Positions 1-7,754 of a stretch of DNA of 64,000 bases are shown here, piece by piece. The stretch is from assembly GCF_034676705.1 (NCBI RefSeq), contig NZ_JAUCBS010000013.1:756501-820500 (forward strand), given 5' to 3'. The notes beneath the pieces were generated by a model. The model was not told the DNA's origin. It searched no databases and saw nothing but the letters and a program-made list of their open reading frames with translations. The DNA comes from Gemmobacter sp. (lineage in GTDB: Bacteria > Pseudomonadota > Alphaproteobacteria > Rhodobacterales > Rhodobacteraceae). The stretch's first letter is position 1, and every line of letters starts with the position of its first letter. A program made the translations under genes and the position numbers.

Positions 1-182
1 TCCTTGTCCTCAGCGATAGCCCCGGGGGCTGCGGGGGGCAAGGCCTCGCCCCTTGTCGGAAACTGAAACATTTCCGGCCTTTCCGACACGAGACCGTGAC
101 TCCCTGTCGCAAAACTTGAAACCCGGGCCCCACGCGCTCACGTTCCCGAGACTGCGAAACACCGGAATGCGAGGAGGCCCCC
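1..182. other. Leader region upstream of the response regulator
   Basis: No gene is convincing here. A perfect 9-bp inverted repeat, TGTCGGAAA at 54-62 against TTTCCGACA at 80-88, could be the end of an upstream transcript or an operator; there is no T-run, so a classical terminator is not supported. The last bases carry the strong ribosome binding site GAGGAGG (170-176) of the next gene. Confidence 0.4.
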
Positions 183-869
183 ATGGCAAACCTTCGGAAA
201 ATCCTGCTGGTCGACGATGACGACGACCTGCGCGAGGCGCTGTCCGAGCAGCTTGTGATGACCGAGGATTTCGACGTGTTCGAGGCCGGGAACGGCGCCG
301 ACGGGCTGGACAAGGCCAAGGCGCAGCATCACGACCTGATCATCCTGGACGTGGGCCTGCCCGATACCGACGGGCGCGAATTGTGCAAGCGCATGCGCAA
401 GGCGGGCATCAAGTCGCCGATCCTGATGCTGACCGGGCATGATTCCGATGCCGACACCATCCTTGGCCTCGATGCCGGCGCGAACGACTATATCACCAAG
501 CCGTTCAAGTTTGCCGTGCTGCTGGCCCGCATCCGCGCGCAGCTGCGCCAGCACGAACAATCCGAAGATGCGGTGTTCCAGCTGGGCCCCTATACCTTCA
601 AGCCGGCGCAGAAGATGCTGGTCGATGCCAAGGACAAGAAGGTCCGCCTGACCGAAAAGGAAACCAACATCCTGAAGTTCCTGTATCGGGCAGGGCAACA
701 GGTGGTGGCGCGCGACGTGCTGCTGCACGAGGTCTGGGGCTATAATGCCGGGGTCACCACGCATACGCTGGAAACCCACATCTACCGCCTGCGCCAGAAG
801 ATCGAGCCCGATCCCTCGAACGCGCGGCTGCTGGTGACGGAAAGCGGCGGTTACAAACTCGCTGTCTGA
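183..869 (+). CDS. cenR: OmpR/PhoB-family response regulator, CenR-like
   Basis: A 228-residue two-component response regulator. The receiver domain (about 1-120) has the acidic cluster DDDDD near residues 11-15, the phospho-acceptor Asp56 in ILDVGLPD and Lys106 in ITKPF. A winged-helix DNA-binding domain (about 130-228) ends in the typical ETHIYRLRQKIE helix. The resemblance is closest to CenR, an essential cell-envelope regulator of Caulobacter and Rhodobacter; that assignment is from memory of the family. No sensor kinase is adjacent. The start is fixed by GAGGAGG 6 bases upstream. Regulator class is certain, the symbol less so. Confidence 0.85.
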   Translation: MANLRKILLVDDDDDLREALSEQLVMTEDFDVFEAGNGADGLDKAKAQHHDLIILDVGLPDTDGRELCKRMRKAGIKSPILMLTGHDSDADTILGLDAGANDYITKPFKFAVLLARIRAQLRQHEQSEDAVFQLGPYTFKPAQKMLVDAKDKKVRLTEKETNILKFLYRAGQQVVARDVLLHEVWGYNAGVTTHTLETHIYRLRQKIEPDPSNARLLVTESGGYKLAV

Positions 870-870
870 G

Positions 871-880
871 TGTCACAGTG
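871..880 (+). promoter_or_regulatory. TGTCACAGTG box, first copy
   Basis: The 10-mer TGTCACAGTG lies two bases after the regulator's stop codon and recurs exactly at 1054-1063. Each copy precedes an ACCTCCCTGTTGG motif and a terminator by a similar distance (99 and 85 bases to the CCTCCC motif), so both are candidate promoter or operator elements of two paralogous small RNAs. Confidence 0.35.
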
Positions 881-909
881 TTGCCGAAATTGCAGGGTAT
901 CCCCATATC

Positions 910-1014
910 CATCCGGGGATCGTTTCCCTGAACAGGTTCCCCTGGCCGCAACGGGGTCATGTTGCGGCACCTCCCTGTTGGACCTGGCCCGGGCTTTATG
1001 CCCGGGCTTTTTTT
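910..1014 (+). ncRNA. Candidate small RNA, first of a tandem pair
   Basis: The unit contains a perfect 8-bp stem (GCCGCAAC 945-952, GTTGCGGC 961-968), then the unpaired C-rich motif CCTCCCTGTTGG (970-981), which is complementary to Shine-Dalgarno sequences, and a strong intrinsic terminator at 987-1014. The same motif-plus-terminator arrangement recurs at 1139-1189. Tandem CU-rich anti-Shine-Dalgarno small RNAs such as the AbcR/alpha-r15 type are known in alphaproteobacteria; membership in that family is only an inference. The 5' end is a guess from the upstream TGTCACAGTG box. It could instead be processed from the 3' untranslated region of the regulator mRNA. Confidence 0.5.
987..1014 (+). 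terminator. Intrinsic terminator
   Basis: Stem GCCCGGGC (987-994) and GCCCGGGC (1000-1007) with loop TTTAT, followed by seven T residues (1008-1014). It can end both the response-regulator transcript and the first small RNA. Confidence 0.85.
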
Positions 1015-1053
1015 GTCCTGCGCGCTGTGCCGCCTGCCAGTCTGGTCCGAAAT

Positions 1054-1074
1054 TGTCACAGTGACGTAACGTCA
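1054..1074 (+). promoter_or_regulatory. TGTCACAGTG box, second copy, with two overlapping inverted repeats
   Basis: Second copy of TGTCACAGTG (1054-1063). It overlaps the inverted repeat GTCAC-A-GTGAC (1055-1065) and runs into TGACGT-A-ACGTCA (1062-1074). Such nested dyads suggest binding of a dimeric regulator upstream of the second small-RNA unit. No regulator can be named from sequence alone. Confidence 0.4.
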
Positions 1075-1093
1075 TTCGCTTTCGGGCGGGAAC

Positions 1094-1189
1094 CACTTGC
1101 CAAGTCGGGCGTTCAGCCTACAGTTGTGTCTGTGGATACCTCCCTGTTGGCCCTCGCCCCGACGCCTCGGCGCCGGGGCGTTCTTTTTG
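1094..1189 (+). ncRNA. Candidate small RNA, second of a tandem pair
   Basis: This intergenic unit repeats the motif CCTCCCTGTTGG (1139-1150) directly before a GC-rich terminator (1155-1189), as in the unit 170 bases upstream, while the surrounding bases have diverged. It sits between two terminators and before xthA, so it must be transcribed from its own promoter if it is expressed. The 5' end is estimated from the TGTCACAGTG box. Confidence 0.5.
1155..1189 (+). terminator. Intrinsic terminator of the second small-RNA unit
   Basis: Stem CGCCCCG (1155-1161) and CGGGGCG (1174-1180), with extra pairing possible in the intervening GC-rich loop, followed by TTCTTTTT. Confidence 0.8.
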
Positions 1190-1270
1190 TGGCGGGTGCG
1201 TTCCCTTTTCGTGCTGGCAGACCGGGGCAGGGGCGGCTATCGTGGCGGCCCGTCATGCCCGGAGTCCGCC

Positions 1271-2059
1271 ATGCCCTTTACCCTTGCCACCTGGAACATC
1301 AATTCGGTCCGCCTGCGTGAGGCGCTGGTCAGCCGGCTGATGACGGACGAGGCGCCCGACATCCTGTGCCTGCAGGAAATCAAGACGCCCATCGAGAAAA
1401 TGCCGGTCGAGGTGTTTCATGCCCTTGGCTACCGCCATGTCGTGGCACGCGGGCAAAAGGGCTACAACGGCGTCGCCATCCTGTCGAAACTGCCGATCAT
1501 GGATGCGGGCGACCGCGACTTTGCCAGCCTGGGCCATGCCCGCCACGTTGCCGCCCGGCTGGAAAACGGCGTCACGATCCACAATTTCTATGTCCCGGCC
1601 GGCGGCGACATTCCTGACCGTGACCAGAACGTGAAATTCGGCCAGAAGCTGGATTTCCTGTCCGAGATGCGCGACCATTTCCACTGGCAGCGCCCGGACC
1701 GCGCCATCCTGGTCGGCGATCTGAACATCGCCCCGCGCGAGGATGACGTGTGGAACCACAAGGCGCTGCTGAAGATCGTCTCGCATACGCCGGTCGAGGT
1801 CGAGGCGCTGGGGGCCGCGCAGGATGCAGGGGCTTGGGTCGATATCACGCGGCAGGACATTCCGCAGGGGCAGCTGTATTCCTGGTGGTCCTACCGCAGC
1901 CCCGACTGGGACAGCGCCGACAAGGGGCGCCGGCTGGACCATATCTGGGCGACGCCCGATATTGCCAATGCCGGCCATTCCAGCCGCATCCTGCGCGCGG
2001 TGCGCGGCTGGGACCAACCCAGCGACCATGCCCCGGTGTTCGCCACCTTCGATCTGTAG
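1271..2059 (+). CDS. xthA: Exodeoxyribonuclease III
   Basis: A 262-residue AP endonuclease / 3'-5' exonuclease of the EEP fold, acting in base-excision repair. Catalytic motifs are all visible: WNINS near residue 8, the metal ligand Glu36 in LQEIK, the GDLNIAP block and the C-terminal SDHAPV with the catalytic Asp-His. The start ATG at 1271 follows GGAG at 1261-1264; an upstream extension in the same frame has no such site and would run through the terminator. Length matches the family. It appears monocistronic or cotranscribed with the following thioredoxin gene. Confidence 0.95.
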   Translation: MPFTLATWNINSVRLREALVSRLMTDEAPDILCLQEIKTPIEKMPVEVFHALGYRHVVARGQKGYNGVAILSKLPIMDAGDRDFASLGHARHVAARLENGVTIHNFYVPAGGDIPDRDQNVKFGQKLDFLSEMRDHFHWQRPDRAILVGDLNIAPREDDVWNHKALLKIVSHTPVEVEALGAAQDAGAWVDITRQDIPQGQLYSWWSYRSPDWDSADKGRRLDHIWATPDIANAGHSSRILRAVRGWDQPSDHAPVFATFDL

Positions 2060-2128
2060 CCCCGCTTGCCCCTTGGCAGGCGCGGGACCGGCGCGCATAT
2101 AGGACGCAACGGAATTGAGGAGGGCGTC

Positions 2129-3037
2129 ATGCTCGGGTTTGGAGAAGCGAAGCCGAAGGCACCGGCAGCCGGTCTGGTCAAGGACACGACCGAAGCCACC
2201 TTCATGCAGGATGTGATCGAGGCCAGCCGCGAGGTTCCGGTCATCGTCGACTTCTGGGCGCCGTGGTGCGGGCCATGCAAGACGCTTGGCCCGGCGCTGG
2301 AGGCAGCGGTGAACGCGGCCGGCGGCAAGGTGCGCATGGTCAAGATCGACGTGGACCAGAACCAGATGATCGCGGGCCAGTTGCGCATCCAGTCGATTCC
2401 CACTGTCTATGCCTTTTGGCAGGGCCAGCCGGTGGATGGGTTCCAGGGCGCGCTGCCCGCGTCCGAGGTGAAGAAGTTCATCGATCGGGTCGCCGCCGTT
2501 GCCGGTGACGGCGGGCTGGCCGAGGCGCTGGCCGCGGCCGAACAGATGCTGGCCGATGGCGCCACGGCCGATGCGATGGAAACCTTTGCCGCGATCCTGG
2601 AAGAAGAGCCGGGCAATGCCGCCGCCTATGGCGGTGTCGTGCGGTCCTGCATCGCTGCTGGGGAACTGGACAAGGCCGAGGCTTTTCTTGCCGCCGCTTC
2701 CCCGGAACTGGCCAGGACGCAAGAGGTCGAGGCCGCCCGTGCCCAGCTGGAACTGGCCCGCCAGGCCGCCAATGCCGGCCCCGAGGCGGAACTGCGCGCC
2801 GCGGTCGAGGCGGACCCGGCCAATCATCAGGCCCGGTTCGATCTGGCCCAGGCGCTGCATGCCAGGGGCGATGTCGAGGGCGCGGTGGACGAACTGCTGG
2901 ACCTGTTCCGCCGCGATCGCGACTGGAACGATGGTGCCGCCAAGGCGCAGTTGTTCACCATCTTCGAGGCGCTGAAACCGCAGGATCCGGTCGTGCTGAA
3001 AGGCCGGCGCAAACTGTCGTCGATGATCTTCTCGTGA
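2129..3037 (+). CDS. cnoX: Thioredoxin-TPR co-chaperone (YbbN/CnoX type)
   Basis: A 302-residue protein with an N-terminal thioredoxin domain (about 20-125) carrying WCGPC at residues 46-50, followed by alanine-rich tetratricopeptide-like helices to the end. This is the CnoX/YbbN architecture, a holdase that protects proteins from overoxidation and hands them to GroEL. E. coli CnoX has lost the CxxC pair; here it is intact, so thiol-disulfide activity is expected. The ATG at 2129 follows GAGGAGGG; an in-frame upstream extension overlapping the xthA end is unlikely. Cytoplasmic. Confidence 0.9.
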   Translation: MLGFGEAKPKAPAAGLVKDTTEATFMQDVIEASREVPVIVDFWAPWCGPCKTLGPALEAAVNAAGGKVRMVKIDVDQNQMIAGQLRIQSIPTVYAFWQGQPVDGFQGALPASEVKKFIDRVAAVAGDGGLAEALAAAEQMLADGATADAMETFAAILEEEPGNAAAYGGVVRSCIAAGELDKAEAFLAAASPELARTQEVEAARAQLELARQAANAGPEAELRAAVEADPANHQARFDLAQALHARGDVEGAVDELLDLFRRDRDWNDGAAKAQLFTIFEALKPQDPVVLKGRRKLSSMIFS

Positions 3038-3055
3038 CCGGCGCGAAGCCCGCGC

Positions 3056-3080
3056 GGGATATTTGAAGACAGACGAAGGA
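3056..3080 (+). repeat. GATATTTG dispersed element, forward copy
   Basis: GGGATATTTG-AA-GACAGACGAAGGA lies in the gap before the Lon-domain gene. Its reverse complement matches the elements at 36017-36037 and 62448-62468 (TTCATCTGTCC-NN-AAATATCC), and the core recurs at 51641-51652 and 58733-58740. Its GAAGGA end resembles a ribosome binding site. Confidence 0.6.
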
Positions 3081-3113
3081 GCGGACCGGGGCGTCCCCCC
3101 GGTTCGGAAGCCA

Positions 3114-3761
3114 TTGAAACATCTGGGCGATCTGCCGGACATCATCCCGATCTTTCCGCTGTCGGGGGCGCTGCTGCTGCCGCGCGGGCGGCTGCCGCTG
3201 CATGTGTTCGAACCGCGCTATCTGGCGATGGTCGAGGATTGCCTGAAGACGTCCGAGCGGCTGATCGGCATGATCCAGCCGCGCGAGGTGCCGGGGGGCG
3301 AGGCGCCGCGCCTGCATGCCATCGGTTGCGCCGGCCGGCTGACCGGGTTTTCCGAAACCGACGATGGTCGCTACATGATCACGCTGACCGGGATTTCCCG
3401 GTTCCGCCTGCGCGAGGAGGTGGCGGGGTTCGCCCCCTATCGCCGGGTGCGGGCCGACTGGGCGCCCTTTGCCCGCGACCGTGGCGGCGCCGAGGAGGAT
3501 GCCGGGTTCCGCCGCGCCGCCTTTCTGCCGCTGTTGCAGCGATTCTTTCAGGCGCGCGGCCTGTCGACCGACTGGGGCGCGCTCGAGGCGGCGGGGGACG
3601 AGCTGCTGATCAACGCGCTGTCGATGCTGTGCCCCTTTGGCCCCGAGGACCGGCAGGCGCTGCTGGAGGCGCCCTCGTTGCAGACCCGGCGCGAGACGCT
3701 GGTGACACTGATCGAATTTGCCCTGCATTCGGGCGATGGCCCCGAGGAGCCGATGCAATGA
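3114..3761 (+). CDS. Lon-protease substrate-binding-domain (LON_substr_bdg) protein
   Basis: About 215 residues. The N-terminal half is the Lon substrate-binding domain, with IPIFPLSGALLLP, LPLHVFEPRYLAM and IGMIQP motifs, but there is no AAA or protease domain, as in other stand-alone LON-N proteins of unknown function. The start is uncertain: TTG at 3114 gives the usual protein length and follows GGAAG, whereas TTG at 3063 lies inside the dispersed GATATTTG element. The stop overlaps the next start by 4 bases (ATGA), so the two genes are translationally coupled. Confidence 0.85.
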   Translation: MKHLGDLPDIIPIFPLSGALLLPRGRLPLHVFEPRYLAMVEDCLKTSERLIGMIQPREVPGGEAPRLHAIGCAGRLTGFSETDDGRYMITLTGISRFRLREEVAGFAPYRRVRADWAPFARDRGGAEEDAGFRRAAFLPLLQRFFQARGLSTDWGALEAAGDELLINALSMLCPFGPEDRQALLEAPSLQTRRETLVTLIEFALHSGDGPEEPMQ

Positions 3762-3937
3762 CCGACCCCGCCTTTGACCGCCGGATGCTGGAACAGCTGG
3801 TCTGCCCCGTGACCCGCGCCCCGCTGACCTGGGATGCCGAGCGGCAGGAACTGGTCAGCCGCGCCGCGCATCTGGCCTTTCCGGTGCGCGGCGGCATTCC
3901 GGTGATGCTGGTCGCCGAAGCACGCGAGACCGATTAG
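3758..3937 (+). CDS. Trm112-like small protein
   Basis: A 59-residue Trm112/YcaR-type protein: LVCPVTRAPL near the N-terminus, then LVSRAAHLAFPVRGGIPVML, the standard family core. Eukaryotic Trm112 activates methyltransferases; bacterial members are uncharacterised in most species. It starts inside the stop codon of the upstream gene and ends overlapping the convergent HD-domain gene by 4 bases. Confidence 0.88.
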   Translation: MTDPAFDRRMLEQLVCPVTRAPLTWDAERQELVSRAAHLAFPVRGGIPVMLVAEARETD

Positions 3938-4533
3938 CCGCCATCCATCTCGGCCAGCAGCGCGGCGTGGCGGGCCAGATAATCGGCCCGCACCTGTGCC
4001 GGCGGTTGCAGCCGGATGTCCAGCCCGCGGGTCAGGGCCGGGTCGGGGCGGCCGAACAGGCGGGTCGCCTCGGGCTGGCTGAACCCTGCGATCTGCACGG
4101 CCTCCAGCCAGGCGGAAATGCGGTCGGCTGCCTTGATCGCCTGTTTCACCGGCACCGGCAAGGTGGCCGGCAGGCCGAAACGGATGTGGATGGCGGCGGT
4201 CAACCGCGCGTCCAGCTCGCCATAGCCGGGGCCGACGGCGGCCTTGACCGGGCTGATCATGTCGCCGATCACATATTCCGGCGCATCGTGCAGCAGCGCC
4301 GCCATGCGCCAGCGCGGCGACAGGCCGGGATTGGCGCGGGCGAACAGCGTTTCCACCAGCAGCGAATGTTCGGCGACGGAATAGGGCCAGTCGCCCTGCG
4401 TCTGGCCGTTCCAGCGGGCGACAAAGGCCAGCCCATGGGCAATGTCGGCAATTTCGATGTCAACCGGCGTGGGGTCGAGCAGATCCAGCCGGCGGCCCGA
4501 AAGCATCCGTTGCCAGGCGCGGGGCTGTTTCAT
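3934..4533 (-). CDS. HD-domain phosphohydrolase, YfbR-like
   Basis: A 199-residue HD-superfamily metal-dependent phosphohydrolase. Metal ligands are visible in SVAEHSLL, LLHDAPEYVIGD (the HD pair) and AADRIS. E. coli YfbR is a 5'-deoxynucleotidase; nucleotide hydrolysis is therefore a reasonable guess, not a proof. ATG at 4533 follows GGAGGAG; a longer in-frame start at 4590 lacks one and would overlap flgD. It stands alone between the Trm112 gene and the flagellar island. Confidence 0.82.
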   Translation of the reverse strand: MKQPRAWQRMLSGRRLDLLDPTPVDIEIADIAHGLAFVARWNGQTQGDWPYSVAEHSLLVETLFARANPGLSPRWRMAALLHDAPEYVIGDMISPVKAAVGPGYGELDARLTAAIHIRFGLPATLPVPVKQAIKAADRISAWLEAVQIAGFSQPEATRLFGRPDPALTRGLDIRLQPPAQVRADYLARHAALLAEMDGG

Positions 4534-4586
4534 CGCTCCTCCGGTCGGCTGTGGCGCAGACCGTGTAGCGGCGCGGGCCGCGGCTG

Positions 4587-5261
4587 TCAAAGCCCGGCGG
4601 GCTTGCGCAAGGCGCTGGCGGTGCTGGCATCGGCCGTCAGCCCGCCATCGAACACCAGCCGCACGCCCCCTGCACCATCGCCCTGCGCCTCGCGGACCAC
4701 GGCGTAATGTTCCACCTCCTGCACGCCCAGCGAGGCACCGTCGGCAAAGCTTTCCAGCCGAAAGCTGTAGGCTCCGTCGGCCAGCGGGGCCCCGGTACTG
4801 TCGGTGCCGGCCCAGGCGATCTCGGCGCCAGAGACGGCGATGGTCTGGCGCTGCACCTCGGTTCCCGATGCGTCCAGGACGATCAGCTGGGCGGTATCGG
4901 CCAGTGCGGGCGGGTTGGGCGACAGGGTGATCGGGCTGCCGCTGAACTGCGCGGGGCCGCTGACCCGCGCCTCCATCCCGATCCAGTTCGACAGTTGCGA
5001 CATGGTCGACAGGCCAAGTTGCGACGACAGGCCCGACAGCTGGTCATTGGTGCGGATTTGTTGTTCCACCCCGGCAAAGGTGGCCAGCTGCACCGCGAAT
5101 TCGGTCGATTCGATGGGGTTGAGCGGATCCTGGTTCTGGATCTGCACGGTCAGCATTTTCAGGAACGTGTCGAAGTCGGAACTGAGGACCGAGGTGCCGC
5201 CGGCTTGGGCCGTGGTCTGGGCGGTTTGCGCGGCGGGGGTGGTTGCGGTGATGGTGGTCAT
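4587..5261 (-). CDS. flgD: Flagellar hook assembly capping protein FlgD
   Basis: A 224-residue hook cap that directs polymerisation of FlgE at the tip of the growing hook. The conserved N-terminal core FLKMLTVQIQNQDPLNP, then ESTEFAVQLATFAGVEQQ, spans about 33-70; the C-terminal half is the FlgD Ig/tudor-like region ending in a Rhodobacterales-style tail. It follows fliK in the same direction with a 12-base gap, so the two are one operon. Length is typical. Confidence 0.95.
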   Translation of the reverse strand: MTTITATTPAAQTAQTTAQAGGTSVLSSDFDTFLKMLTVQIQNQDPLNPIESTEFAVQLATFAGVEQQIRTNDQLSGLSSQLGLSTMSQLSNWIGMEARVSGPAQFSGSPITLSPNPPALADTAQLIVLDASGTEVQRQTIAVSGAEIAWAGTDSTGAPLADGAYSFRLESFADGASLGVQEVEHYAVVREAQGDGAGGVRLVFDGGLTADASTASALRKPAGL

Positions 5262-5273
5262 GCGGGGCTCCGG

Positions 5274-7016
5274 TCACAGGCGAAGGTCAAGGGTTCCGTC
5301 GTGCCCCTGCGGCGGGGCCGGGCGGGGCGGTGGCGGCGGGTCGGCATCGGCCATCGGGGCTGTGTGCCGCTGTGCGTGCTGGTCGCGGGGCGATCCGCCA
5401 AAGCTGAAGGTCGCCCCCTCATGCCCGGCCGCGCGCAGATCCTGCGCAAGTTCTCCGGCATGGCGGCGCAACAGGTCCAGCGTTTCGGGCCGGTCGGCCA
5501 CGATATGCACCCGCAGGATGTCGCCATCCTGATGCAGGGTCAGCTGCACGCGGCCCAGTTCCTCGGGCGCAAGGCGCAGGTCGATCTGCTGGTCGGTCGC
5601 GCTCAGCACCGCCTGGGCGATCTGGCCGGGCGGTGGCGCGGGCGCGGCTGGTGTGCTGTTGTCGGCCCGGTGCAGGGGTTGGGGCTGGGCGTGGTCCGGG
5701 GCGATGACGGCCGGTGCCGCGATGTCTGGTCCGGCCGGCTGGATGGCTTGCAGCTGCATCTGGGGGGGGCTGGTGCCCGCCGTGGGCAGCGGTTCGGTGA
5801 CGGTCGGCGGGGCGTCCGGCGCAGACATATGTGGTGCGGGGGCCATGGTGGCCCGATAGACCAACTGCGCGCGATGGCGGTCTTCGGCATGCAAGGGCGC
5901 CGCGGGTGTATCCGAGGGTGCGACGGGGCGGTCCATCGCAGGATGTGCGGCCGCGGCGCCGGCCTGTGGGGGCAGTGTTGTGGCGGTTGTGCGGGATGGT
6001 GGCCATCTCTCTGCCTGCTGCGGCGTCGTCGCTGTGGGCTGCTCGGCGGTGGCGATGGCCGGTTCCGGGGTTGGCGGGCCGGGTCTGGCGGGTGGAACCG
6101 GGCCGGCTTCGGCCTGCGGGATTGCCGGGGGTGGCCGTGCCGCCTGGGGCTGGGGGGCAGCCGCGGGCGCTTTGGCAACGCGCGCAGGCGGTGCCGATGT
6201 TGCAAGCGATACCAGAGGGTTGGAGAGTGCCGTGGGATGATCTGCCGTGGCGCCCGCAGGATCGAGGGGGCGGGCATCGTTTTGCGCGGCCGCCACCGGG
6301 ATCTGCCTGGCCGCCGTGATCGTTTGTCCTGCACCCTGTTGGACCGGCGCATCGGGCCTGCCGATGGGTCGGGCAGGCGCGGTCATGGACGGGGCGGGGA
6401 TGTCCGGCGTGGCGGGCAGCGCTGGGGATGGCGCCGTGGCAACTGCGGGGCCTGTGGCGGTCGGGGCCGGAATCGCCACCCCGGTCAGAGGGGACGGGGC
6501 GCTGCTGGCGGGCAAGCGGATTTCCGGCATGTTCCCGGTCCGGGTGGCTGTCTTGCGAAGGTCGGCCGCAGGGGTTGCCATCGGACCCACCGGGTTGCGT
6601 TCCAGCAGCGGCGGGTGACCGAGGGCCGGTTGCGGTGGTCCTGCTGTTGCGGCCGTGTCGAGGAACGTCGTATCCGTCACCGGCAGGGCCGGCGTACCCG
6701 CCGCCTGCCAGGGCAGGTGGCCGGGCCACGCCGTGGCAGGGTCTGTGGTCACCGGCACCGCGCGGGTTGACATCATCGCTGGCGCAGGGTCGGGGACCGT
6801 GGGCGGGGCGTGGTCGGGCAGCGCAGGTGGCGCCATGTCGGCTCGCAGCGCCCCGCCCCCTGCAGGAGAGGTGGATGGCCCGGCCGATTCGCCAGCCATG
6901 ACCGCTGTCTCCTCCTCCTCCCATACTGCAAGAAAACCGGCATCGGCTGCCGGTTCCGGGCGGGCAAGGGACCGCAGCGACGATACGATTGCGGAAAATG
7001 CGGCCTCGATCCTCAT
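5274..7016 (-). CDS. fliK: Flagellar hook-length control protein FliK
   Basis: About 580 residues. Most of it is a proline- and alanine-rich, presumably disordered ruler region. The C-terminal substrate-specificity-switch domain is recognisable by QQIDLRLAPEELGRVQLTL and the LLRRHAGEL helix. FliK is secreted, measures hook length and switches FlhB from hook to filament export. ATG at 7016 (MRIEAAF) is preferred to the longer frame starting at 7148, which would overlap the divergent rod-binding gene. High GC and low complexity create long antisense reading frames here that are not genes. Confidence 0.9.
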   Translation of the reverse strand: MRIEAAFSAIVSSLRSLARPEPAADAGFLAVWEEEETAVMAGESAGPSTSPAGGGALRADMAPPALPDHAPPTVPDPAPAMMSTRAVPVTTDPATAWPGHLPWQAAGTPALPVTDTTFLDTAATAGPPQPALGHPPLLERNPVGPMATPAADLRKTATRTGNMPEIRLPASSAPSPLTGVAIPAPTATGPAVATAPSPALPATPDIPAPSMTAPARPIGRPDAPVQQGAGQTITAARQIPVAAAQNDARPLDPAGATADHPTALSNPLVSLATSAPPARVAKAPAAAPQPQAARPPPAIPQAEAGPVPPARPGPPTPEPAIATAEQPTATTPQQAERWPPSRTTATTLPPQAGAAAAHPAMDRPVAPSDTPAAPLHAEDRHRAQLVYRATMAPAPHMSAPDAPPTVTEPLPTAGTSPPQMQLQAIQPAGPDIAAPAVIAPDHAQPQPLHRADNSTPAAPAPPPGQIAQAVLSATDQQIDLRLAPEELGRVQLTLHQDGDILRVHIVADRPETLDLLRRHAGELAQDLRAAGHEGATFSFGGSPRDQHAQRHTAPMADADPPPPPRPAPPQGHDGTLDLRL

Positions 7017-7063
7017 CCAACCCCCGTGGCTTTGCCGGACAGGGGCAGTTTGCCCCATCGGGG

Positions 7064-7078
7064 TTACTGGTTTGTTTA
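7064..7078. promoter_or_regulatory. Weak CtrA-like box between fliK and the rod-binding gene
   Basis: TTAC-N7-TTTA lies in the 110-base gap between divergent fliK-flgD and the rod-binding gene. It differs from TTAA-N7-TTAA at two positions. It is listed because better matches stand in the same position upstream of other flagellar operons in the window. Confidence 0.3.
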
Positions 7079-7126
7079 CCGCCCTGCCGCAGGATCGCGT
7101 GAATTGCACCTGTTGCGGAGCTTGCG

Positions 7127-7396
7127 ATGATTTCCCCGGTTTCCCCATCCCCCGCCCTGCGGGACGCCACGCTGCGCGCCCGCGCGCAAGAGCTGGAGGG
7201 CCAGTTCCTGGCCGAAATGCTGCGCCATGCCGGCGTGGCGCAGACCCCCGATTCGTTCGGCGGTGGCATTGGCGAGGACCAGCTCGCCTCGTTCCTGCGC
7301 GAGGCGCAGGCGAGCGCGATCGTGCGGCGCGGCGGGCTGGGGCTGGCCGAACATATCTTCACCGCATTGAAAGCCCGCGCCGATGCGCCCCGCTGA
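7127..7396 (+). CDS. Rod-binding protein (FlgJ N-terminal-domain type)
   Basis: An 89-residue protein equivalent to the N-terminal rod-binding part of FlgJ: ELEGQFLAEMLRHAG and ASFLREAQASAI. The muramidase domain of enterobacterial FlgJ is absent. A separate lytic transglycosylase at 20982-21671 probably opens the peptidoglycan instead, as SltF does in Rhodobacter sphaeroides, where it partners with FlgJ. The next gene overlaps its end by 14 bases. Confidence 0.82.
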   Translation: MISPVSPSPALRDATLRARAQELEGQFLAEMLRHAGVAQTPDSFGGGIGEDQLASFLREAQASAIVRRGGLGLAEHIFTALKARADAPR

Positions 7397-7715
7397 CCGC
7401 CTGCTGGCCACGCTGGAGGCCCTGCGCGCGGCCGCCCGCTGCGGGGATTTCGCCGCGCTGGGCCGGTTGACGGCCCGGGTCGCCGCCGATCTTGCCGCCA
7501 CCGAGGCTGCGACGCCACCGCCCGCCCAGCTTGCCGCGATGAAGGCCAGCGCGGCCGAGGTGGCGGTGCTGTTGCAGGCGGCCGAACGCGGCCTGGCCGC
7601 CGCACGCCGCCGGCTGGCCGAAATCGAGCGGTTGCGCAGCGGTCCGGTCACCTATGGCGGCGACGGCCGGCCGCAGAACCTGGCGGGGACCACCCCTGCG
7701 CTGCGCCGGGTCTGA
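7383..7715 (+). CDS. Small helical flagellar protein, FlgN-like chaperone candidate
   Basis: A 110-residue, alanine-rich, mostly helical protein. Length, position beside flagellar structural genes and the coiled-coil N-terminus fit the FlgN family of export chaperones for the hook-associated proteins FlgK and FlgL, but no diagnostic motif is visible. It is coupled to the rod-binding gene by a 14-base overlap. The tail GPVTYGGDGR may be conserved. Treated as a real gene because of spacing and coding bias; function is inferred. Confidence 0.65.
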   Translation: MRPADRLLATLEALRAAARCGDFAALGRLTARVAADLAATEAATPPPAQLAAMKASAAEVAVLLQAAERGLAAARRRLAEIERLRSGPVTYGGDGRPQNLAGTTPALRRV

Positions 7716-7754
7716 GGGATTTGCGGAAAATGCCGGATATTTGGCCAGGGTGTC

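Noticed and set aside
1253..3145. 630-residue antisense frame over xthA and the thioredoxin gene
   Set aside because: Shadow; no start signal or family resemblance.
4707..6770. 687-residue reading frame antisense to flgD and fliK
   Set aside because: GC-rich, low-complexity shadow; Arg/Gly-rich product without family features, and the opposite strand carries recognised flagellar genes.
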